NCBI RefSeq assembly: GCF_011806565.1
Contig: NZ_JAATOP010000008.1
Location: 62,001 to 126,000, forward strand
Length of the DNA: 64,000 bases
From: Marivivens donghaensis
GTDB lineage: Bacteria > Pseudomonadota > Alphaproteobacteria > Rhodobacterales > Rhodobacteraceae
Direction of reading: 5' to 3'
Shown here: positions 46,703-56,198 of the stretch, piece by piece
Numbering within the stretch: the stretch's first letter is position 1
Layout: the number at the start of each line of letters is the position of its first letter
Notes under the pieces: generated by a model
Told to the model about the DNA's origin: nothing
The model's input: only the letters and a program-made list of their open reading frames with translations
The model's database searches: none
Translations under genes and position numbers: made by a program

Positions 46703-49700
46703 TCGATAACCGCGACAGTGCCCGCATCGCTCCATGCACGGTGGTCGGGGCGGTACATATCCTCGACGCTCGCGGCGGGATGATGGTACGCGCCGGGGGT
46801 CGTCGCACGGACGATGTAGGCCAGCGTGAACGGATCGTCAGAGCGCCAGTCGACCGCCGCAAGGAAACGGTCGGCGAGGAACTGCGACGACTCCGCATCA
46901 ACCGACTCCAGCCAGTTCAGGTTCGCAATCGCACCGCCACTCACGAGGTTGGGGTTGTCGATCTCGAAACCGGCGGGCAGCGGATCGTTGACCATGAGGC
47001 GGCCCTCCTGATCACCCAGCGGATCAACGCGAACGACAGCCACGAGGCGCGCTCCGGCGGCGACAGGTTCGCTCAGATCGACCGCATTGCCGTCCAGATC
47101 ATAGTAGGCACGGCTGATCGCATAGGCTTTGCCGCCAGCGAGTTCCGGCTGCTCCGGCACTCCATAGGTCGTGACCGTCAGCGCGGTGCCCTGCTTGCCA
47201 TTGTTCGCGACAAGCACGGGGTTCGCCGCCGCGCTCTCCAGCATATGCACCAGCGGGCCGTCAGGCACCTCGCCGTTTAGCGTGATCCCCGCATCGGCAA
47301 AGCTGTTCGTCAGCGCATTGGCGGCAAGCAGGGTCCAGACGGCCTCTTGCGTCGAGGCACGCTCGCCCACGCCGACCAGACGCGACACCATCGCATCCTC
47401 ATCCACCGCATCGCTATTCGCCTCGCTCGCGAGGGTCAGCACGGCAGCGGTATCGCGGCGGTAGGTACCGTAGTCGCTCCGCCACGTATTCGGCTCTGCT
47501 CCGGCGTCACGGGCGACAATCCGGTCCTCCGCCATGCCGAACAGACGGTCAGCGCGCTGCTGCTCACCGTAGCTCGCCAGCGCCGCACCAAGCTGCGCGA
47601 GCGCCAGCGGAGAGCCGAAATCGGCGGCTTTCTGGTCCGCATAGTACCGCAGATCACCGACTGGAGCGGCATTCTCGCGGGCCAACACATAGAGCGCATA
47701 GGCAAGGTCGGTCGCGCCACCATCGAAGTCGGGATAGTAGTTCACCGCGTTCCGCAGGTTATCGACGGCGCTTCCGAACGCGCGGTCGGGCACGTCGTAA
47801 CCCAGCTCACGCGCGCGGCTGAGGAAGTCGGTCACGTATGCATCCAGCCACAGATCGCCCGACGACGGGTTCCAGAGGCCGAAGGCCCCGTTGCTATCCT
47901 GATTGCCGAGCACCTCGGTGATCGCCTGTCCGATCCGCTCGTCCAGATCGCCCGCCGTATCCAGCCCCATCACCTTGGCCAGCGCACCCATGTAGAGCAG
48001 CGGCATGGCGCGGGATGTGATCTGTTCGGTGCAGCCGTAGGGATACTGGTCGAGCGCAAGCAAGAGACCAGGCGCATCAAGCCGCGCCAGTGCACCGACC
48101 GACAGCGTCGCCTCGCCCGTGCCGTCCATCAGGCCGTCAAAGACCGAGCGGTCGAACATGAAGGTATCGCCGGCCGCCAGCGTCATCCGCGACTGGCGGA
48201 CGATGGCGGGATCGTTGACTTCGACAGGGATGGTGATGACCTTGTCCAGTGTCTCACCGTCGGGCGTCGTCAGCGTGAAAGTCACATGATGCAGCCCGAC
48301 CTCTTCGGCAAAAACAGGCAGGGATAGGGTCACATTTTCGCCTTTCGGAAGATTGACCGAGGACGGAATGGCGCTGGCGTCGATGACCACGCCATCCGCG
48401 CTGACGGCGACGCCCAACTCCCCCGCAGGGCCGTCGGTATGCGTGATCTCCATCAGGATGCGAGAGGTATCCTCGGGCGACATGAAGCGCGGTGCCGAGA
48501 CCGTCAGGACTACCGGATCGCGGACGATCACGTCCTGCGACGCCTCGCCGACGCCGGTGTCAGACCACGCGACCGCCATGACTTTGACCGTGCCGTTGAA
48601 GGCGGGCAGATCGAAGCTCACACGCGCTTTGCCGTCCGCGCCGACCGCGACAGGACCGGAGAAATAGGCGACGAGCTCTTCGGTCGGCGGCGGCGCTTCC
48701 ATCCCCATCGGAGAGATCCCGTCACCACCCGACCGCACATTGCCGAGGCTACCATTCAGCCCGTCGATCAGATCGCCATAGATGTCCCGCAGTTCGATAC
48801 CGAGGCGCCGCTGACCGAAGTAGTAATCGGTCGGCTCGGGCGCTTTGAAATTGGTGAGGTTGAGGATGCCGACATCGACAGCGGCAACAGTTACCCATGC
48901 TTCGTCCCCTTCGACCAGACCGTCCACATCGACCGTGATATCCATCGGACCGCGCGGGCGCATTTGCTCGGGCAGGTCCAGCGATACGGCAAGTTCCCGA
49001 TCTCCGGGCGCGATGGCGGCATAGGCAAGCCCCATGCTCCGCGCCGGATTATGACCCGCCGCCACGTCCATCGGGCGGATGACCGATGCGGTGACATATG
49101 CCCCCGCGCCCCATTCGTCGGTGACGCTCAGCGGAATCAGGTTCTCGCCCTCGCTGACCTCGACGGCTTCCATGTGGATGACGTGGTTCGACAGGACGCT
49201 CACCAGAGCAGTGCCTGCATAGCGAGGCACGATGCGAAGGGTTGCAGTGTCGCCCACGGCGTAGGCTTCGGCGTCCAGCGAAACGTCCAGGACGTCCGGC
49301 GTTTTCTGACTATCGGCGGGCACGTACCAGCCCGCGTAATAGCTCACCGAGGACGCGATTTCCGCGTCTTCGCGGCTCTCCACCACCAGTTCATATTCCC
49401 CCCACGTCGTCGGTGCCTCAACGGACACCGCGCCGTTGCCGAGCGTGATGTGACCCGAGGCCACCCGTTCGCGCGTGGTCACGAGGTTCCAGTCCCAGCG
49501 GCCGTCGATCGAGTACCACTGATAGCGGTTGGTCAGACGGTTAACGGTCCAGTCGGCCTCCATCGCGGTTTCCCGAAGGTCGGAGCCGACGCCGACGACC
49601 TCGAACGAGGCGGTCGCGTTCTCGGCCACGTCGGCGTCGAACAGCGGTTTGATCCCGATGAGGTTCTCGCCCGACAGCACCGTCGCACTCGCGCGGCGCT

Positions 49701-52131
49701 CGACCGGACGGCCCGAGCCTTCCACCAGACGCACGTTCAGCGCCATCGACAACGGGCGGGTCACGCGTTCGTAAATCGGCAGGTCGAGTTCGACCAGCGT
49801 GGAGCCGTCATCGCCCGTCGCATCGCCGTAGACGTAACCTGTGCGGGTGTTGAAACGTTCGTTGTAGCGACCAAACTTGTAGCCCTCCCAGCCCGCGACC
49901 GAAGCCTGCGCGCTGAGGATCGCTTCGCCCTCGACATCGAGGCCCGCAGCGGGTGCACCGAACAGGTAGTTCGCGGTGACAGGTACATCGGCAATGTCAT
50001 CGAGGTTGATGACCTCCGGCAGGTCGATGTCAAAGTCGATCCGCTCGGGCAGGAAATCCTCGACCAGCACGCGGGCGCTCGCCAAAGGCGCTGCATTAGT
50101 GTCTGCTTTGACCTCCAGACGCCACGCGCCGCGCGGAGCAGTTCCGGCAATCGGCAGGTCGTAGACATAGCCGCCCGAGTGGTCCTCGGTCAGCGTGGAG
50201 CGGCTGTATTCGACACCATCGGGGCGGCGCAGGATCGCCGTCAGCGGCACGCCCGTGAGTGCCGTGACATCCTCGTCCCTCAGCAAAGCGGTGGCGTGGA
50301 TGGTTTCGCCCGCACGGTAGGCCCCGCGGTCGGTGGTCAGAAACACGTCGATGGGTCCGGCGGGCTCGCGCCCCTCGACACCGCGGTCGGACAGATCGAA
50401 CGCAGGCCCGTCCAGAGACAGAAACGCCATGTCCGTGTCATTGCGCACAGTCACTAACGCAGGCGCAGACGTGCCAGTGCCGCGCGTCAGTCCCGCGTCG
50501 AACTTGGCCACACCCACCGCGTCCGCAGTCGCCGTGCCGAGCACGGCATTACCGACGGAGACCAGCTGCACCTCCGCCCCTTCGAGCGCACTGCTATCGG
50601 CCAGCGAACGGGTCACGACGGTCAGGCCGTCTGACCCCAGCATCGTCGAGATGCCCACATCGGACAGAATGAACCACTGCGTTGCGGGCGCTTCCCATTC
50701 GGTATCGCTTCCGGGGATCATCGCGGTCAGCAAGTAGACACCGGCAGGCTGATCGCCCAGCGCCTCTGCCAGCGGAATGCGGCTTAGGCTATCGGCGTTC
50801 AGATCGCCCGAGACCTCGACCGTGCCGTCCCAGACATCGGTCAGCACAGTGTCATCAAGGTACTCGTCGTTCCACGGATAGACCGGCTGGCCGAAAGTGC
50901 GCTCCTGCATCATTTGCCGCAGATTACGGTCGCTCATCCGGCGCAGTCGCAGGTCGACCTCATTCAGGTTCACCGTCTCAATCGGGATCGCCACGTCGCC
51001 CAGACGCGGCAGCACATAGGCGTTCGACATGAAGCGGACAGAGGCGGAACGGTCGCGCACATAGAGCGCAAGCTCCGTGTTCCGTGCCAGCGTCTCACCG
51101 GACTCCGCCGGCATCCCTTCGCGGAGGGTGAAGGTGTAGCGCTGGCCATGCTCTGCACCGTCGAGGCAGAGGCGGTCATCACTCACTTCGACCGTCATCG
51201 CCTGATCGGGCAACTGAACGAACGGCGCGTAATCGACACCGGTTTTCACCAGCGGTTCGTTGAAGATCGCGCAGATGCGGGGCGTTTCGCTGTCGCTCTC
51301 GACCTCGGTGTCGACAACGCGAAACCCGTATTCGTTGATTGCGTCCTCAAGCAACGCCTCGACCTCGCGGTCGGGCGACACCTCCATCGCGAGGCGCAGC
51401 GCGGGGATCATCTGGCGGCCGCGATCCTCGTTCTCGAAGGCTTGCGCTAATGCCACCAGCGAGCGGCGGCGGTCCACGTTCGAGGACGCACGGAGATACG
51501 CGTTGATCGCCGCAAGGTCGGCGCGGCGCTTGATCTCCCGCTGCTCGTCTCGCGCGTTCTGCGGCATCCGCCGCGCGGCAAACGCGTAGGACAGCCACGT
51601 ATCGACGTCCTCGGCGATGGAGAGGGCAGCGCCGTAATTTCGCGCTGCCGTCAGATAGTCGCCCTCACCAGAGGCTTTCTGAGCCGACCCCAGCAGCGCA
51701 TCGCGGTCAAAGCCGTTCGCAACGTGGTATTTACCGATATCACGCGACAGGGTCTGCACCTGACCCAGCAGGCTGTCGCTGACGAAGAGCGTCAGATCCT
51801 GCGCCCGCATCGCGCCCAGCGCCTGCGCCGCATCGGTGGTCTCGCGGATATGGGCCGAATAGGCGCCCGCGAAATATTCCTCCTCCAGATCACCCGCCTT
51901 GAGGAAACAGGCAGCGGAGCGCTGGTTGAACGTGAACGCCTCGCAGGAGGTATCGGACAGACAGGAGGACTCGCAGACTTGCAGCGTCGTGTCGCGGATC
52001 GACTGGATATCACCGCCGGGCAGATCGTTATTCAGCGTGTATTCGAGCCGCCTCTCTGGAACGAAGCTTTGATCCTGAGCGAGTACCGGCGTCGCTGCCA
52101 GCACGGCAGCCGCAACCCACATGATACGCAT
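46699..52131 (-). CDS. yfhM: Alpha-2-macroglobulin family protein with PAN domain
   Basis: 1810 aa. Signal peptide MRIMWVAAAVLAATPVLAQ with no lipobox cysteine, so soluble periplasmic rather than lipid-anchored like E. coli YfhM. Near the N terminus, CESSCLSDTSCEAFTFNQRSAACFLK is a PAN/Apple-type disulfide domain. Many macroglobulin (MG) beta domains follow, then the thioester motif GCTEQ with C1367 and Q1370, and the helical toroid domain. Bacterial macroglobulins are thought to trap proteases that breach the outer membrane while PBP1C repairs the wall; the GTGA coupling to pbpC supports this. ATG 52131 has GGAGG upstream. Confidence 0.92.
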   Translation of the reverse strand: MRIMWVAAAVLAATPVLAQDQSFVPERRLEYTLNNDLPGGDIQSIRDTTLQVCESSCLSDTSCEAFTFNQRSAACFLKAGDLEEEYFAGAYSAHIRETTDAAQALGAMRAQDLTLFVSDSLLGQVQTLSRDIGKYHVANGFDRDALLGSAQKASGEGDYLTAARNYGAALSIAEDVDTWLSYAFAARRMPQNARDEQREIKRRADLAAINAYLRASSNVDRRRSLVALAQAFENEDRGRQMIPALRLAMEVSPDREVEALLEDAINEYGFRVVDTEVESDSETPRICAIFNEPLVKTGVDYAPFVQLPDQAMTVEVSDDRLCLDGAEHGQRYTFTLREGMPAESGETLARNTELALYVRDRSASVRFMSNAYVLPRLGDVAIPIETVNLNEVDLRLRRMSDRNLRQMMQERTFGQPVYPWNDEYLDDTVLTDVWDGTVEVSGDLNADSLSRIPLAEALGDQPAGVYLLTAMIPGSDTEWEAPATQWFILSDVGISTMLGSDGLTVVTRSLADSSALEGAEVQLVSVGNAVLGTATADAVGVAKFDAGLTRGTGTSAPALVTVRNDTDMAFLSLDGPAFDLSDRGVEGREPAGPIDVFLTTDRGAYRAGETIHATALLRDEDVTALTGVPLTAILRRPDGVEYSRSTLTEDHSGGYVYDLPIAGTAPRGAWRLEVKADTNAAPLASARVLVEDFLPERIDFDIDLPEVINLDDIADVPVTANYLFGAPAAGLDVEGEAILSAQASVAGWEGYKFGRYNERFNTRTGYVYGDATGDDGSTLVELDLPIYERVTRPLSMALNVRLVEGSGRPVERRASATVLSGENLIGIKPLFDADVAENATASFEVVGVGSDLRETAMEADWTVNRLTNRYQWYSIDGRWDWNLVTTRERVASGHITLGNGAVSVEAPTTWGEYELVVESREDAEIASSVSYYAGWYVPADSQKTPDVLDVSLDAEAYAVGDTATLRIVPRYAGTALVSVLSNHVIHMEAVEVSEGENLIPLSVTDEWGAGAYVTASVIRPMDVAAGHNPARSMGLAYAAIAPGDRELAVSLDLPEQMRPRGPMDITVDVDGLVEGDEAWVTVAAVDVGILNLTNFKAPEPTDYYFGQRRLGIELRDIYGDLIDGLNGSLGNVRSGGDGISPMGMEAPPPTEELVAYFSGPVAVGADGKARVSFDLPAFNGTVKVMAVAWSDTGVGEASQDVIVRDPVVLTVSAPRFMSPEDTSRILMEITHTDGPAGELGVAVSADGVVIDASAIPSSVNLPKGENVTLSLPVFAEEVGLHHVTFTLTTPDGETLDKVITIPVEVNDPAIVRQSRMTLAAGDTFMFDRSVFDGLMDGTGEATLSVGALARLDAPGLLLALDQYPYGCTEQITSRAMPLLYMGALAKVMGLDTAGDLDERIGQAITEVLGNQDSNGAFGLWNPSSGDLWLDAYVTDFLSRARELGYDVPDRAFGSAVDNLRNAVNYYPDFDGGATDLAYALYVLARENAAPVGDLRYYADQKAADFGSPLALAQLGAALASYGEQQRADRLFGMAEDRIVARDAGAEPNTWRSDYGTYRRDTAAVLTLASEANSDAVDEDAMVSRLVGVGERASTQEAVWTLLAANALTNSFADAGITLNGEVPDGPLVHMLESAAANPVLVANNGKQGTALTVTTYGVPEQPELAGGKAYAISRAYYDLDGNAVDLSEPVAAGARLVAVVRVDPLGDQEGRLMVNDPLPAGFEIDNPNLVSGGAIANLNWLESVDAESSQFLADRFLAAVDWRSDDPFTLAYIVRATTPGAYHHPAASVEDMYRPDHRAWSDAGTVAVIE

Positions 52132-52218
52132 GTCTGTTCCTCCATGACCCACGGTCAGGCTGACACAGGCTCTGCTGCTCCCGCAACAAGGGACTGGAAA
52201 TGCTCCGCGCGGAAATCC

Positions 52219-52992
52219 TTACCCTTCGGGGTAAGCCCTTGTGAACGCGAGGTTATCGCCTTCGCTCATTTCCTCGTTATAGGCATACCTGCCCAAGTCG
52301 AACGCCTTCAAATCCCCGACGTCGAGGGGGCGGTTCTCCATGACGAAACGCGCCATCGCACCGCGTGCGCGCTTGGCAAAGAAGCTCACCATCTGCGGCT
52401 TGTCGTTCTTGATCTCGTAGAACTGGGGCGTGACCACGCGCAGCTTCAGCGCTTTGGTCTGCGCCGCACCGAAGTATTCCTGACTGGCGCAGTTCACCAG
52501 AACATCAGTGTCTATTTCGGCAGCTTGCGCGTTCAGCGCCTTCGCGATCTGGTCGCCCCAGTAGTCATAGAGGTTCTTACCGCGGCGCGTTTTCAGGCGG
52601 CTGCCCATCTCCAGACGGTACGGCTGCATCGCGTCCAAGGGGCGCAGCACACCGTAAAGGCCCGACAGAATACGCAGATGGTCCTGCGCATAGCGGATCG
52701 CGTCCTCGGACAGCGTTTTCGCCTCCAGCCCTTTGTACGTGTCACCATCGAACGCATAGATCGCGGGCTTTACCTTGTCGGCAGCGGGCTCCGCCTCGAA
52801 CGCCTTGAAACGGTCGCGGTTCAGCTTGGCGAGGTTATCCGACAGGCTCATCAGCCCCTTCAGATCGCCAAGCGTCAGGTTTCGCATTGTTTTGGCCAGA
52901 CGCACGGCATCGGCCTGAAACGCAGGCTCGGTCGGGGCCACGTCAACGGGATCGAAATCGAGCGATTTTGCGGGGGAAACGACGACTAGCAT
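52219..52992 (-). CDS. yaaA: Peroxide stress protein YaaA
   Basis: 257 aa of the DUF328/YaaA family: starts MLVVVSPAKSLDFD, with YAFDGDTYKGL, LRILSGLYGVLRPLDAMQPYRLEMG and VNCASQEYF as family blocks. In E. coli YaaA limits free iron and DNA damage during peroxide stress and binds DNA. ATG 52992 is seven bases after the recQ stop, so it is probably cotranscribed with the helicase, both serving genome protection. Confidence 0.93.
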   Translation of the reverse strand: MLVVVSPAKSLDFDPVDVAPTEPAFQADAVRLAKTMRNLTLGDLKGLMSLSDNLAKLNRDRFKAFEAEPAADKVKPAIYAFDGDTYKGLEAKTLSEDAIRYAQDHLRILSGLYGVLRPLDAMQPYRLEMGSRLKTRRGKNLYDYWGDQIAKALNAQAAEIDTDVLVNCASQEYFGAAQTKALKLRVVTPQFYEIKNDKPQMVSFFAKRARGAMARFVMENRPLDVGDLKAFDLGRYAYNEEMSEGDNLAFTRAYPEG

Positions 52993-52999
52993 TTTGTCC

Positions 53000-55036
53000 T
53001 CACGAGGCTTCCTGCAACACGTCGAGGAACGCGGCGCCGAAGCGTTCGGCATAGCGCTCACCCAGCAGCCGTTGCAGGGCATTCATATCATTCGGCCGCG
53101 ACTGGGCCACTTTCGCCAGCAAGGACGCAGAGCAGCTCATCGGCTTGCCCGTCCCGTCCTCGCCACGTTGCAGATCAGCCTGAGCCGCCAGCAGACGATC
53201 ATAAAGATCACCCTCGGACCGCCCCGCCATCTTGCGCCGTGCAGGGTGTACGTGCGCCACCTCGCCAGCGATCACAGAAAGAAACGCATCGCCGTAGCTT
53301 TGCAGTTTCTTGGCACCGACACCGCTGATCTTCGCCATCGCATCCAGCGTGGTGGGTCGCTGCTGCGCCATTTCGATCAGCGTTGAATCGTTGAAGATGA
53401 TGTAAGCCGGAACGCCAGCCGCTTCCGCGAGCCCGCGCCGCTTGGCCTTGAGCGCAGACATCAGCGGCGCGTCTTCCTCGCTCACCAACATCTTGATCTT
53501 GTTTCCAGATTTCGCCGCTTTGATTGTGTCGCGGCGCAGGCGGATACTTTCCTCGTCGCGCAGGATCGGCCTCGCGCGCTCGGTCATCCGCAGCCCGCCA
53601 TGGCGTTCGGGATCGGGCCGCAGCAGATCGTGACCCATCATCTGACGGAAGATCGCCTGCCATTCGCGACGGCTGTATTCCTTGCCCACCCCGAAGGTCG
53701 GCAACTGGTCGTGCCCCCGCTCGCGGATCTTGTCGAGGTCACTCCCCAGCAGGATCTCGATCAGATGCCCCGCGCCGTAGCTCTCCCCCGTGCGCAGCGC
53801 CGCCGACAGTGCCATCCTCACCGGTGTCGTCCCGTCAAACACATCGGCTGGCTTGTCACATAGGTCACAATGACCGCAGGGCTCCGACTGCTCACCGAAA
53901 TACCCCAGCAAGGTCTGACGGCGGCAATCCAGCGCCTCGCAGAGCCCCAGCAACGCGTTCAGACGCGCATGATCCGCCATCCGCCGTTCGGGCGGAGCAA
54001 GCCCCTCGTCGATCTGCTGACGGCGATAGCGGATGTCGTCCGGCCCAAACAGGGTCAGTGTCTCCGCAGGCGCACCATCACGCCCCGCGCGTCCGATTTC
54101 CTGATAGTAGGCCTCGATCGACTTAGGCAGATCGGCGTGCGCGACCCAGCGGATATCCGGCTTGTCGATGCCCATGCCAAAGGCCACGGTCGCGACCACA
54201 ATCAGCCCGTCCTCACGCTGGAAACGCGCCTCGACCTCGCGCCGGTCGTCAGCTTCCATCCCGCCGTGATAATGACAGGCCAGATGCCCCGCCTCGCCCA
54301 GCGCCTTGGCCAGCCCTTCGGTCTTCGCCCGTGTCCCGCAATAAACGATGCCGGACTGTCCCTTGCGCGCATTGGCAAAGTTCAGGATCTGCTTGCGCGG
54401 CTGGTCCTTCACCGCAAACGCCAGATGGATGTTCGGACGGTCAAAGCCTCGCAGGAACGTCTGCGGTTGCTCCGAGCCGAACAGTTTTTCGACGATCTCG
54501 ACCTGCGTCTCGGCATCAGCCGTCGCGGTGAACGCGGCCAGCGGCACGTCCAGCGCCCGTCGCAGCTCTCCGATCCGCAGATAATCGGGGCGGAAATCAT
54601 GGCCCCATTGGCTGACGCAATGCGCCTCGTCCACAGCGATCAGCGACACGCCAACGCGGCGCAGCATCTGCGGAATTCCGCCAGAGGCCAGACGCTCCGG
54701 CGCCATGTAGAGCAGTTTGAGCCGCCCCTCTTCGAGCGCCTGCCAAACCGCGTCGGTCTCTTCCTGCGTATTGCCCGATGTCAGCGCACCCGCTTCGACC
54801 CCCGCTTCGCGCAGTCCCCGCACCTGATCGCGCATCAACGCAATGAGCGGAGAAATAACGACCGTCACCCCGTCACGCACCAGCGCAGGCAATTGATAAC
54901 ACAAGGATTTACCGCCGCCCGTCGGCATGATGGCCAGCGTATTCCGCCCCGCAACAACAGCCTCGACGATCTCCTCCTGCCCGGGGCGGAAGCCGTCGAA
55001 TCCGAATACGTCGCGCAAATATGCTGCCGCGGTCAT
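53000..55036 (-). CDS. recQ: ATP-dependent DNA helicase RecQ
   Basis: 678 aa. Helicase motifs: MPTGGGKSLCYQLPAL (Walker A), AVDEAHCVSQWGHDFRPDY (DEAH), TATAD, and QEIGRAGRDG (motif VI). Then the RQC zinc site with four cysteines (CEALDCRRQ...CGHCDLCDKP), winged helix, and a C-terminal HRDC region (MAKISGVGAKKLQSYGDAFLSVI). Complete and of usual length. A 3'-5' helicase of recombination repair. Downstream yaaA follows after seven bases. Confidence 0.95.
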   Translation of the reverse strand: MTAAAYLRDVFGFDGFRPGQEEIVEAVVAGRNTLAIMPTGGGKSLCYQLPALVRDGVTVVISPLIALMRDQVRGLREAGVEAGALTSGNTQEETDAVWQALEEGRLKLLYMAPERLASGGIPQMLRRVGVSLIAVDEAHCVSQWGHDFRPDYLRIGELRRALDVPLAAFTATADAETQVEIVEKLFGSEQPQTFLRGFDRPNIHLAFAVKDQPRKQILNFANARKGQSGIVYCGTRAKTEGLAKALGEAGHLACHYHGGMEADDRREVEARFQREDGLIVVATVAFGMGIDKPDIRWVAHADLPKSIEAYYQEIGRAGRDGAPAETLTLFGPDDIRYRRQQIDEGLAPPERRMADHARLNALLGLCEALDCRRQTLLGYFGEQSEPCGHCDLCDKPADVFDGTTPVRMALSAALRTGESYGAGHLIEILLGSDLDKIRERGHDQLPTFGVGKEYSRREWQAIFRQMMGHDLLRPDPERHGGLRMTERARPILRDEESIRLRRDTIKAAKSGNKIKMLVSEEDAPLMSALKAKRRGLAEAAGVPAYIIFNDSTLIEMAQQRPTTLDAMAKISGVGAKKLQSYGDAFLSVIAGEVAHVHPARRKMAGRSEGDLYDRLLAAQADLQRGEDGTGKPMSCSASLLAKVAQSRPNDMNALQRLLGERYAERFGAAFLDVLQEAS

Positions 55037-55171
55037 TTGTGTCCTAGAAGTCTGCTCGTTTGCGCAAAAGAATCACAGCAAACAGAGCGGAGCAACCCCG
55101 CCCTGCCTTTGTGCTCTAAATATCCCGGGGTGAATTGGCCGCAGGCCAAGAGGGGCAGCGCCCCTCCCCGA

Positions 55172-55459
55172 TCACATGAACGCGTAGTAGTTGTTCATCA
55201 GGATGATGCGGATCGCCTCAAGCGCGAGAAGCGCAACGATCGGCGACAAATCCAGACCGCCCAGGTTCGGCAGGATGCGGCGGATCGGATTGTAGAGCGG
55301 GTCCAAAATACGCTGGAGACCGTACCAGATCTGCGCCACGATCGGCTGGCGGATGTTCAGCACTTGCAGGCTGATGAGCCAGCTCATGATGAAGTGGGCA
55401 AAGATGATGAATCGGGCGACGCCAATCAGCATCAGGAGGATTTGAAAAACCGAAGCCAT
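55172..55459 (-). CDS. YggT-family membrane protein
   Basis: 95 aa with two hydrophobic segments (about 3-25 and 66-90) joined by a loop containing LQRILDPLYNPIRRILPNLGGLDLSPIVALLALE, the YggT signature. The family is linked to cell division/osmotic adaptation and is distantly related to chloroplast CCB3; biochemical function is unsettled. A small GC hairpin AGGGGC/GCCCCT at 55151-55165 follows the stop but has no T run. Confidence 0.88.
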   Translation of the reverse strand: MASVFQILLMLIGVARFIIFAHFIMSWLISLQVLNIRQPIVAQIWYGLQRILDPLYNPIRRILPNLGGLDLSPIVALLALEAIRIILMNNYYAFM

Positions 55460-55586
55460 GCGATGTCCTTTCGTTGGCTCTCAGGTAATGCCACAGGCCC
55501 GCTGACACAAGACTGTGCCCTCACGTTACAATTGACGCCGTGTCACATGGGGGTATTCCGGTCCCATAGAACCGGAAAATTTGCGC

Positions 55587-56120
55587 ATGTATCCCTTTGT
55601 CCGCCTCATCTGGCAAACCTTCAAACACCGGAATGACGGCCCCGTCGCCTTCGGTGATGTCTACACGACCTATCACTATTGCCTGCCGTGGGACCTCGAT
55701 CTCTGGGTCGAGCTGAACAACGGCCGCACGCTGACGCTCTACGACATGGGCCGCATCCCCCTCGGGCATGCCTCTGGGCTGACCGATGCGCTGCGTCGCC
55801 GCAAATGGGGCCTGACGGTCGCAGGCTCCTGCCCGCGCTATCGCCGCCGTATCCGCATGATGGAAAAGATCGAGATGCGCTCCCGTGCGCTCGGTTGGGA
55901 CGACAAGTTCATCTATATCGAGCAAAGCATGTGGAAGAACGGCGAGTGCGCCAACCACGTCCTGATCCGCTCCGCCGTCACGAGCCGCAAGGGCATCGTC
56001 CCGCCGTCCGAGGTCGCCAAGGAGATGGGTAACGACCCTGTTTCGCCCGAACTGCCCGATTGGGTCCACGCATGGATCGCCGCCGAGGGACAGCGCCCTT
56101 GGCCGCCCATGTCGGAATAA
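55587..56120 (+). CDS. Hotdog-fold acyl-CoA thioesterase (4HBT/THEM6-like)
   Basis: 177 aa from ATG 55587; an upstream in-frame TTG at 55581 is less likely. DVYTTYHYCLPWDLDLWVELNNGRTLTLYDMGRIPLGHASGL is the 4HBT/THEM6 pattern with the D-x-W/L-x-x-x-N-NG site, followed by KWGLTVAGSCPRYRRRI and ALGWDDKFIYIEQSMW strands. Probably hydrolyses acyl-CoA or acyl-carrier thioesters; substrate unknown. Divergent from yggT. Confidence 0.8.
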   Translation: MYPFVRLIWQTFKHRNDGPVAFGDVYTTYHYCLPWDLDLWVELNNGRTLTLYDMGRIPLGHASGLTDALRRRKWGLTVAGSCPRYRRRIRMMEKIEMRSRALGWDDKFIYIEQSMWKNGECANHVLIRSAVTSRKGIVPPSEVAKEMGNDPVSPELPDWVHAWIAAEGQRPWPPMSE

Positions 56121-56155
56121 AAACTACCCTCGGTCATCTCGAAACTTGCCAGTCT

Positions 56156-56190
56156 CCTGTTCTTGCTGCTCTAAGAAAGCCAAGAACAGG
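56156..56190 (+). promoter_or_regulatory. 10-bp perfect hairpin over the UMF1 Shine-Dalgarno
   Basis: CCTGTTCTTG (56156-56165) and CAAGAACAGG (56181-56190) are perfectly complementary, 15-base loop. The right arm contains the AGG of the Shine-Dalgarno AGGGA (56188-56192), six bases before ATG 56199. No T run follows, so it is not a typical terminator for the thioesterase gene. Translation control or a DNA operator are both possible. Confidence 0.6.
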
Positions 56191-56198
56191 GATGAACT

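Noticed and set aside
48439-50457. 672-aa plus-strand frame opposite the macroglobulin gene
   Set aside because: Antisense shadow; histidine/arginine-rich translation typical of reverse high-GC codons.
53870-55636. 588-aa plus-strand frame opposite recQ and yggT
   Set aside because: Covers two clear minus-strand genes; no family resemblance.
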